This document shows, one piece after another, positions 56,601 through 64,000 of a stretch of 64,000 bases of DNA (position 1 is its first letter; every line of letters starts with the position of its first letter). This stretch comes from Phoronis australis (Eukaryota > Phoronida > Phoronidae): contig NMRA01000317.1 of the NCBI GenBank assembly GCA_002633005.1, positions 237,366-301,365 of the forward strand, read 5' to 3'. Both the position numbers and the translations under genes were made by a program. The notes below the pieces were generated by a model. It did not search any database. It was not told where the DNA came from and worked only from the letters and a program-made list of their open reading frames with translations.

Positions 56601-58486
56601 GGTCAGTTAAGCCGTCACTCAAAGTCCTGGCGATAGGTCAGTTGATGTGCAGTGCTATAAAAGGGCGAAAATATATCATGCCGTAACACGAGTTAACACT
56701 GTGCTAGGCCAGATCTTACATCTTGTTACCATGTGATCCAGTTTGTATGTGTCCTATTTTCCCATTTCTCCTGTTTTGATTTTTGTGTCAACGTCACAGG
56801 TGTTCGGCTCTTATCGCCTTTTCCCATGTGATACAGTTATCGCCAGATTGATCCAATAGTTGGCTCATCTGTTTGGGTATTTTGTTATATTTGATCTTAG
56901 TATCACCTCCAGATGCAACTATATTTTATCATATTTTACTATTTTGTACAGTTGTTATGACACGTCTATTGTGTTATTCCATCAGGTTTAACCTTGGTGT
57001 CGGCTCCACACCTGGCCAGATCCTACCATCATCTCTTCCCATGTGATCCGTTTAAAGAGGAAGAGCGAGACCTTTCTAGTCAACACCACTGCTGTTTCTC
57101 ATGTCAAAAAAGCATCAAAGAAAATACTGTAAGTTACCATTATTTTGTGTTGTTTTTTGTTTATTGAAAATGACGCATCAAAAGAGAACTCCTTGTGAAA
57201 GCTAATGATTAAATTGTTCAATGTAATGTTGAAATCTTTTTATGCAAGAGTCTGTGGAGACAAAATACACATTTGACTGCATTTAAATGTAACTAAATGC
57301 AGGAGCTGCTATGTATCATAACTTTTGGATTTAGACCAATTAACTTTCCTGGTCTCAATCTGTTCCTCTGCTGTGATTATTTGGTTTTGGATGCACTGCC
57401 AGTTTGTTGCTCTGTGCAAAACGGGATTTTTCTGGTCTGTTGGTGATTTCTAAAAGAGCCCCACCAACACAAAGCACCCATGGTGGCTCTTTCAGAAACA
57501 AAGAACTGAAAAAGTCCTCATGTGGGCTGTTTCAGGATTATCTTGCAATTCTGGCTCGGGACAACTGTAAAAGAAATGTGGGTGATTGATTGTTTTCTTA
57601 AATGTTGGTCCTTATAAGGGTTGTGTAAATATTTCTAGTTTATTAATGACTTGACAATGGAGGCATCATCGGATTACTTCTAGTCAAAGTGCTGATTAAG
57701 TGAAATCTAGTATTTCAAGTTAACCAAAGTTACAATCAAGGTAGTAGAAAAAAATTACTGACTCTAATGCCAACACCATGGCTTGAATTTCCTTATTTAA
57801 AGTACAGTCACTTCCAGCACTTAAAAGCCCATGGAGGGCACAATACAAGTTTCTGAAAAAACACCACCATTTTTCTAAAAGAGACCCCTGAAGGCTTTTT
57901 TGGATGTAAAATCTTTTTGGGAAAATGTACGTTTCCAAAAGTGCCCGATAGCCTTCATGAGGCTGGTTTCTAGCAATAAGGAACTAACAGTTTTGTCTGA
58001 AGCACAGAAAATACAGTTAAAGTCTCACCAATATAGGACATCATATGGCCGACTATGTAGTGAACATGTACCACCTAATTAAATGATTTTACGTATTCAG
58101 GTTTTGTACTGAGTTGAAAAGTTGTATGCGTCACAATAATGTTAGCAGCCATTGAAAAATAAGAAGGCATTTTTGGCAATTATTTTTCTCAGAATTTTGC
58201 GAGATTTTACCATCATATTCTGATTCAGGAAGAATTAAGACCATTAAGGAACCCGTTTTGATGGCAAGTGGTCTAAACATTTGAAAATCGGTCCCTACAA
58301 GCTTCAATTAAGTGTATCGGTATTAACAGTGTGCTATAACGCGAGTTCTTTTTCTGATTTCAGCTATGTAAATGCACCCATTGTGAACACATTTTCTGCA
58401 TAGATTGTGATTTATTTATCCACGAGACCTTACATTCCTGTCCTGGGTGTGCTTGTAAAAGAAAACAACCAACTGCCGTGTCATGA
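47641..58486 (+). CDS. GTF2H2: GTF2H2, TFIIH core subunit p44
   Basis: p44/Ssl1 subunit of TFIIH, which activates the XPD helicase in nucleotide excision repair and supports promoter opening by RNA polymerase II. Exons: 47641-47699, 50213-50327, 50915-51107, 51633-51829, 53072-53159, 53765-53841, 54692-54786, 55655-55758, 56986-57128 and 58364-58486. All phases agree and give 397 residues (human 395). Start [20 protein letters not shown]. The VWA-like domain has [39 protein letters not shown] and [20 protein letters not shown]. Then come SSLIRMGFP and a zinc ribbon ([20 protein letters not shown]). The C-terminal RING-like zinc module has [21 protein letters not shown] and HSCPGC. All expected cysteines are present. 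Confidence 0.97.
47881..47960. repeat. Short inverted repeat in GTF2H2 intron 1
   Basis: CTGATTTAGAGAACCAGG at the left is mirrored by GATTCTCTAAATCAGAGGCC at the right around a 40-bp centre. Related TTAGAGAA/TTCACTAAATC wording occurs near 5085 and 5990. Probably a tiny MITE remnant. Confidence 0.5.
49180..49265 (-). repeat. tRNA-like SINE fragment
   Basis: On the minus strand it reads TGCCTTTTGGTCAAACGG (A-box region), TTTGGACGTTTGGCTCAC and, 30 bp on, TGTTCGAATCTCCCG (B box). This is the best-preserved copy of the tRNA-like family forming the array at 5.2-6.0 kb. Confidence 0.6.
54333..54590. mobile_element. MITE of the TTAGACC family, copy in GTF2H2 intron 6
   Basis: About 258 bp. The left end reads TTAGACCACTAGCCATTGTG and the right end, on the other strand, TTAGATCATTCACTGCAAT. 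Both are followed by AAATTGG(C/T)CTCAA and CCTTA. It ends 100 bp before the exon at 54692. Confidence 0.6.
56467..56640. mobile_element. MITE, TIR TTGACCTATCG, copy 2
   Basis: 174 bp, starting TTGACCTATCGCAAGCTCCG and ending GGCGATAGGTCA. Same family as 38349-38514 but in opposite orientation. It lies in GTF2H2 intron 8. Confidence 0.8.
56705..56845 (+). pseudogene. Two decayed copies of part of GTF2H2 exon 9
   Basis: 56707-56745 (AGGCCAGATCTTACATCTTG then TTACCATGTGATCC) and 56797-56836 (CAGGTGTTCGGCTCTTATCG then CCTTTTCCCATGTGAT) each resemble stretches of the real exon at 56986 (GGCCAGATCCTACCATCATC, TTCCCATGTGATCCG, and its acceptor side CAGG...GTCGGCTC). Neither keeps a full exon or a long frame. 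Confidence 0.45.
57331..58276. mobile_element. Longer TTAGACC-family TIR element in the last GTF2H2 intron
   Basis: About 946 bp. It begins TTAGACCAATTAACTTTCC and its other end, on the minus strand, begins TTAGACCACTTGCCATC. Both are followed by a GGTCT...TTCCT block. An inner GCAATAAGGAACTAACAG is shared with the smaller copies at 54.3 and 34.5 kb. No transposase is recognised. Confidence 0.5.
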
Positions 58487-59666
58487 CAGTAATGATATAC
58501 TAGATGTATACCTCAACTCAGCTGACTAGCCTCGTTGGTTATCGCGGACGTCACTTGTACATTTGCACCTACTATGTGCATGTTGTTAATGATATTGAAT
58601 TTTGGCCATATTTTGAGGATAACAAATTGTATAACGGTCACTGTTATCACACCAATTTAATCACAATCGTTGTTCTCCACAACCTGCTTCAAGTCGCCAT
58701 TGCGTCGAGTTTGAATTTTGCTGTAGTGAGTTTGGCCGACTTGCATCGAGTTATAAATATTGGGTGATTAATCATTTTTTAAGCAAATTAAGACATTTTG
58801 GAATTCTGGTACAATTTCAATGCATTTATTCCAAGACTTACCTCACAAACTCCTTGCAATAAGGACGTGGACTTTCTTACACGTACATCAACTTTATTAT
58901 TCCAGTCGAGTTTGAAAGTCCTGTTGTGGAGAACACTGACAATGTCACCAGGAAGTTAATAATACACTATTGTTTAATGGCAATAGATTGTGTCATTATG
59001 AAGGTAGTAGTATTGATATTGTTTAATGGGATAAGAATGTCTCAGCATTTTACTTAAACTTTGATGATGGTCATGGTAAGACATGACTTTTGACTTAGCC
59101 AGCATGCAGCGCACGAATATACAAGGAGTTTGAGCGAACATCCATTAACTTAGAAGCAATAGACAGGACTGTCGTGCAATAAACTGTATACAAGAGGACT
59201 GCTACCATGTAACTATTGTGTTATAGTTAGTTGAAGGTCCCAAAACACTTTCTATTTGCTGGTTTATGTGGTAATTATACGAGTGGCTTGTAGTCAGATG
59301 TAACGCTACACGATCCAGTGTAGGTATCATGCCATTTTTGTACCGTTAGATTAAGACTCGTTGATTTGGTGTACAGATTTTTCCGAAGTTGTGCTATGTT
59401 AACAAAGGCGAACAATAGTTGTGTCAGTCGACACAAACACGTTTCAGGTAAAAATTAACTTTATAATCAACTTTTTTGTACGTTTTCGTAACAGTGTAAC
59501 AATAAAAGTTATAAATTCGAAAGTGGTGTTTTCCTCTTTAAACTATTAACCTTTAACATATACAATTCATAAAAGTTTACAAACACCTTTACAAATACTT
59601 ATAAATACATTTTGGATTCACTGAAACAAAGATACACAGGTTCCCTTTCATCTTTTTGTGTAATAA
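58487..59666. other. Convergent 3' region of GTF2H2 and the MAJIN-like gene
   Basis: Candidate GTF2H2 polyadenylation signals AATAAA occur at 59178-59183 and 59501-59506. No further exon or repeat is supported. Confidence 0.5.
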
Positions 59667-60950
59667 TTACACGTCAAGTATCTCGAATAATTTTTTCACA
59701 GGAGTAACAATATGTCTTACAAGCGACCTTAGCCAGCTGTCATTGGAAGCATTCTTATCATCCTTCTGAACCATCTTGTGTAGTTTACGGTCTTCCTCCA
59801 TTTCATTTTCTTCCACAAGGTGGCGGTCCAGTTGAACATGAACTGGGGGCCTGGCACTATTTTTCTTGTGAGACTTGAACACGACTGACTTGTACCGTCT
59901 ATGCTGGTATTTATTTTCCGCGTTGACGGCAGGAGACTCTCCCACACGCTGGTTTCCTGGAAATTTAATCAGCCTGGTTTTGGATTCATTGTGCTTCACA
60001 CTTGGTGAATGTGTAGACAGTAGCTGAATACCACTCGACTCTTCTTTACGCAAACATTGTTTCTTAGAAGAGGGACCTTTACCTCTACCTGCATCTTTTC
60101 TCTTCACTCCACGGTACACATCACTAAATTTTCGTAGAGGAGTAAGCTCATTTTCTGGGGTTGGTCTTCGAAGTGCATTGCCAGCAGTGGTATCTGCATA
60201 GCTCATCCCCTGTGAACCTCCCTGCCTCGGATTGTCAAAGCAGTTGTTTCTTTCTGCTGAAACTAAAGCAAGCGCTTCACTAAAACACAAACCAGGCTTT
60301 TTAAACGTGTTCGCAGGATCTGTGTATTTCATTCTCGGTGTGGCATCTTGCACGGTTCTCTTCATGGTTGGTGTTGCGATGCCAATGACACTTCTGGGTT
60401 TAGTTTGGTACTGTCCATTCACAAAGGACCACTTACCAGGTTCCAGAACTCTTACTGGGACACTTGGTGATTTGGTCCAGTGATATTTTCTTTCTGTTTT
60501 GTACCTCGACGAACACGGAGATGGTGCAACCACACAGCGAGACCGGTCACTGCAGGTTACAAAGTGCCTAGCTTGCTTGTTACGTGGAGTTTCCTTATTC
60601 AAACTGTTGCTGGGTGCAGGATTTCTGTTTGTTACAGAAACATTCTTATACACGTCTAACACATACATGTGAGAGTGAACTTGCATCGGTCGGTCATATT
60701 TTAGGAACTCGTAATGTTCGACTTCATCCCAAGCAGCAGTATGAATATAAATAATAAAATGCCTTGTAGAAACTGGATGAAATGACTCCATTGTAACGAC
60801 AGCTCTGATGACTTGAACCAAATCATGATGATCGCTGTCGGAAAGCTGATCAGTGGAAATATGGAAGTTGAGTTTAACTTTAAAGACTGTCGCTCCTATT
60901 GTTAATACAAAAGTGTTTCTGCATTTAAAATCCAAACATAGATAAGCCAT
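59667..60950 (-). CDS. MAJIN: MAJIN-like meiotic telomere-membrane protein
   Basis: 427 codons without an intron. Residues about 15-115 resemble the MAJIN N-terminal domain, which in mammals binds TERB2 and helps tether telomeres to the inner nuclear membrane in meiosis. Matching segments are TVFKVKLNF, VIRAVVTMESFHPVSTRHFI, WDEVEHYEFLKYDRPM and HSHMYVLDVY, in the same order as the vertebrate domain. The middle is disordered and basic, with KRKDAGRGKGPSSKKQC as a probable nuclear localisation signal. The end, WLRSLVRHIVTPVKKLFEIL, looks like a short amphipathic helix rather than the clear transmembrane segment of mammalian MAJIN. The protein is longer than human MAJIN (roughly 250). A TTTTCAG acceptor at 60970-60967 suggests a 5' UTR intron. 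An out-of-frame ATG at 60964 precedes the start. The assignment rests on similarity recalled by eye. Confidence 0.68.
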   Translation of the reverse strand: MAYLCLDFKCRNTFVLTIGATVFKVKLNFHISTDQLSDSDHHDLVQVIRAVVTMESFHPVSTRHFIIYIHTAAWDEVEHYEFLKYDRPMQVHSHMYVLDVYKNVSVTNRNPAPSNSLNKETPRNKQARHFVTCSDRSRCVVAPSPCSSRYKTERKYHWTKSPSVPVRVLEPGKWSFVNGQYQTKPRSVIGIATPTMKRTVQDATPRMKYTDPANTFKKPGLCFSEALALVSAERNNCFDNPRQGGSQGMSYADTTAGNALRRPTPENELTPLRKFSDVYRGVKRKDAGRGKGPSSKKQCLRKEESSGIQLLSTHSPSVKHNESKTRLIKFPGNQRVGESPAVNAENKYQHRRYKSVVFKSHKKNSARPPVHVQLDRHLVEENEMEEDRKLHKMVQKDDKNASNDSWLRSLVRHIVTPVKKLFEILDV

Positions 60951-61752
60951 TCCTTACAGTCCATTCCTGAAAATAAGGATTGTGTTAATCATATATGTAT
61001 ATTGACAACAGATTAGGTTGAACAAGCTTGCATTTGTAATGATGTACTGTTCAACTTAATACATGATTTCCCCCAGTCTCTGAAATGGTGTTCTATACTT
61101 GTGTCTCAAGCGATTGATGACCTTAACTGAAGTAAAAGCAACATCAGGGTTAGAATCAGAGGGATAAAATGTCATTAATCCTCAAACCACACAGTTCCGT
61201 AACAAGAACAGAAATAAAACATAAAAGTCCCTGTCAGTAATTTTACAAAATGGTAATTTACCATAATAGTTGCTCAGGGAGTTGCATAGACATCAGACTT
61301 TCTGTGGCGGGGTCCTGGATGTCTCAATTTTGGAGCCAAATATCGGATCCATTCCCCTCCATTAGTCAAAACTTATGCCAAAAAGATTTGCATGCAAGTG
61401 AATGGGAAAGCCTGCACCATTCACCCCAGAGTGTCCAGCGAAGTCCTCGGTTCATCAAAGGCTTGATGGTACCGTCACGGATTGAAGTGAGCTAATCTCT
61501 ATTGATGGGCTTGGCTGAAGGTGCTGCATGAGATAATTGCGGTCGCAAGCCAACACACTTGTTTAGCGTACAAGTTTCAAAGTAAAAAACCAGACAACAA
61601 GTAAGGTAAAAGACCAGCATGTCTTTTTGAATTGAAAAGAAAACATTAGACATCTTTCAAAATTTTAAAATCTAGGCATTATAAGAGAAATTAGCGAATA
61701 GATTGTCTTTTCTTCAGCACCACAGCTAAGCAACTAGCATTAATGTGTGAAA

Positions 61753-61977
61753 CGGAGGCGGATCTACGGGAGGGGCTTAACCCCCCCACTGGGACAGGAT
61801 CAAAATTACAAATTAAAAAAAAACGTCACCAGGAAAACGAAATCAGCTACAAAAACCAATTCTTACATGGGAGGGGTTTAACCCCCTACCAACCTTCCCC
61901 CACTCAGCGCTACGCGCCTAGGATTTGTGTGAATCCTCAGTAAACCCACCCTTACTGAAAACGTAGATCTGCCACTG
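61753..61977 (+). mobile_element. MITE, TIR CNGNGGCRGATCTAC, copy 1
   Basis: 225 bp starting CGGAGGCGGATCTACGGGAG and ending CGTAGATCTGCCACTG. Internal landmarks GGACAGGATCAAAA, GAAATCAGCTA and GGATTTG...AATCC are shared in inverted order with the copy at 62466. Confidence 0.85.
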
Positions 61978-62390
61978 TCGATTGTGACTGGTTAGTCAGT
62001 CTGGCTTAGGCTCACTTAGGCGTTGGGGTAACAAAACCCTAAATGTTAGCTTATGATTTGTCTCATGTGTTGAAAAATATTTTAAAATCATAGTGCAATT
62101 CCCCTCGTCAGGCTGATGGAATAGTCTGACCCTTATTCGAAGGTAAACGAGTTAAGTACTTTTTGGTAATTAAAATTAGACTCAGACACGTAAAAAATAA
62201 AAGTGGCAAATTTTGAGGGTGAGCGGTCAGCTAAGTATGGGCATTAACCCAGACAAGTACGGTAATATTACTGTAGTTTGGCCACTAATGATTTGTTCGT
62301 TTTCGATACTGTCTTGATTTTTTTGTTCAATTATAAATGCAGTTAAACTCACATTCCACTGACAGTAACAAGTTTTAGCGTAGTGAGGAT

Positions 62391-62865
62391 AAATGACGTA
62401 ACATCTCCTGGCATGCAATATTAAAAATGGGCAGTTGCCGATTTGGACAATTGAACAAAGGAGTACAGCGGCAGATCTACCTTTTCAGTAAGGGCGGGTT
62501 TAGGATTTGAGTTAATCCGAGGCGCGTACACCGAGCGGAAGGAACGTCGGGAGGGGGTTTCCCCCATCCCGTGTAGGATTTTTTGTGGATTTTCATAGCT
62601 GATTTCATTTTTGTGGTAAAATTTTTTTCAATTTTTATTTTTGATCCTGTCCCGAGGGGGGGGGGTTTGAATTCCCTGAACCCCCTGTAGATCCGCCTCT
62701 GGAGTGCTCGAAAAAATGTTTGATCCCCGTCGGGAGTAATGTAATTGCTCGAGTTGATAGGAATTAAAGACATCGCTAGCTTCCCAGCCAAGGAAGGTGT
62801 CCCTCTATGCGAGGCATAATTCACCAAAGCGGTGTATGAAGCGCCTATGGCTAAGTATGTGAGCA
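62391..62865. mobile_element. Half of a fold-back element interrupted by a MITE
   Basis: 62391-62465 (ATGACGTAACATCTCCTGG, AAAAATGG, AGTTGCCGATTTGG) and 62703-62865 (GTGCTCGAAAAAATGTTTGA, CGGGAGTAATG, GCTCGAGTTGATAGGAATTA, AAGGTGTCCC, AGGCATAATTCA) follow the centre and right arm of the element at 46389-46976. The left arm is absent. Confidence 0.7.
62466..62702 (-). mobile_element. MITE, TIR CNGNGGCRGATCTAC, copy 2, nested in a fold-back relic
   Basis: Inverted copy of 61753-61977: starts CAGCGGCAGATCTAC and ends GTAGATCCGCCTCTG, with GGATTTGAGTTAATCC, GCTGATTTCATTTT and TTTTGATCCTGTCCC inside. The flanks (AAGGAGTA before, GAGTGCTCG after) are two halves of the fold-back sequence known intact at 46.4-47.0 kb. 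Confidence 0.85.
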
Positions 62866-64000
62866 TCACCGTCTCTACTGTGGCTACCTGGCTTAGCCTG
62901 ACTTATTACTACGCCAGTTGAAACGGTGTTACTGTCAACAGAATGTGCCTGAATTCATTTTTGCTCAGAATGTAAAAAGCTCAACAGTCATAGTACCGTA
63001 CCTCGTTAAGAAGACGCCACACAGCAAAATCTATAAATCTATCAAGGTTTACACTCGTAATGTAAAAGGCACTAAAAGCTGAAAAGTGTTGTCTGCTAAA
63101 CTTTAAAAATGGCCGCTCTTGTCTAAACTAGTGCTTAAAAAAGAAAAATTTTCACAATTAACATAACTTTAAAAACATTTTCTTAGAAATCTAAAAATAC
63201 TTATTAATATATATTTCAAATAAGTAAATGGTTTTTGCTTTCGTATTTGAGAACTGGTATTTTTAAATTAAAACTTATTTCATAATTCTCAGCACTATGA
63301 TCCAGGCTATACTTACAACACTGTCCAACAGGCGGTGTAATGTCGTCTGCTAGCCTTTGGCTTCGTGATGTTTGATGTTTTGGTAGTCGAACTATGTGCA
63401 GGGTGTTAGCAGTCGTTCGTCACGAGTTTAGCAAGCTCGGGATATTGTAAGTACTCTAGTATGCATTTGCCTTTTACTTGGTATATCGTACTAGTAACAA
63501 GTCTCTTGACAGCATATTGATGCCGTTTGGAGATCTTTTGTATCGCTTAACACACTCTCACTGTCTCACTCTCGTTTCACTCAGTGCTTGATGCAAGATA
63601 CGCAGTCGCAGCTTTTTCGAAGGTTCCCGCCCGCAGCCGTTATACAATTAGTGGGTCAATTGTCTGCTAGTAAGTATAGTATGGTGTTGCAACACAATGT
63701 GTACAGCCTACATAACACTCAGGCTAGCTAGGTCTGCTGGCTGCCGATTTGGCGACACTGTCACTAGTCTAGTGACTAGTGTACGGACTACGTCTATTCG
63801 ACTATTGTCACGCTCCTCGACACCCTAGGGCTAGGCTACATAGTCCTTGACAGTACCACTGACTGTCTCAACTAGTTGTAGCGACGGTGGTCATCCCATA
63901 GCCAGGCCCTTAAAATTCTCCCAGATTCCATTTGGCAGTTCAGGGGTGCGAATGTGCAGGTGGGCAAAATCCTGGCTAATACTCTGCCCTGGCCCCCTTA

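Larger units (their letters stand above)
60951..64000. other. Right-edge region upstream of the MAJIN-like gene
   Basis: No coding exon supported. It contains two MITEs (61753-61977 and 62466-62702), half of a fold-back element, a GC-richer stretch with ATGGCCGC at 63110, and a CTAG-rich segment at 63715-63870 with the near-palindrome CACTAGTCTAGTGACTAGTG. Promoter and 5' UTR exons of the MAJIN-like gene are expected here. Confidence 0.45.

Overview
The window is animal nuclear DNA. Genes are split into many short exons with GT/AG junctions, introns run from about 0.1 to 4 kb, and most of the remaining sequence is AT-rich with small DNA transposons, a miniature LTR element and minisatellites. 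Protein similarity is clear to vertebrate and invertebrate orthologs alike, and the intron and repeat character suggests an invertebrate metazoan. I cannot name the phylum from sequence alone.

Five protein-coding genes are recognisable. From left to right they are: (1) the 5' end of BCKDHB (branched-chain ketoacid dehydrogenase E1 beta), minus strand, first two coding exons only; (2) a complete ATE1 (arginyl-tRNA-protein transferase), plus strand, 6798-16542, with two alternative N-terminal exons; (3) an almost complete AHCTF1/ELYS (nuclear-pore and chromatin seeding protein), minus strand, 44128-19337, about 34 coding exons and about 2,250 codons; (4) a complete GTF2H2 (TFIIH p44 subunit), plus strand, 47641-58486; (5) an uninterrupted 427-codon gene similar to MAJIN (meiotic telomere-inner nuclear membrane protein), minus strand, 60950-59667. 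BCKDHB/ATE1 and ELYS/GTF2H2 are divergent pairs. ATE1/ELYS and GTF2H2/MAJIN-like are convergent. The genes are not a functional operon; they are independent housekeeping or germline genes.

Between and inside the genes lie many mobile or repetitive structures read directly from the sequence: a 553-bp TRIM-like LTR element whose LTRs contain tRNA-like A and B boxes, nested in a larger terminal-inverted-repeat (TIR) element; a degenerate array of tRNA-like units; several MITE families; a 588-bp fold-back element; a 501-bp TIR element with a 10-bp target duplication; and minisatellites. Exon duplication recurs: two 91-nt first exons in ATE1, a duplicated 85-nt exon in ELYS, a 102-bp in-frame triplication in another ELYS exon, and decayed echoes of exon 9 in a GTF2H2 intron.

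Exon borders were placed by hand from splice consensus, reading phase and protein similarity, without transcripts. Two short joins in ELYS (31041-31316 and 22483-23061) remain unresolved.
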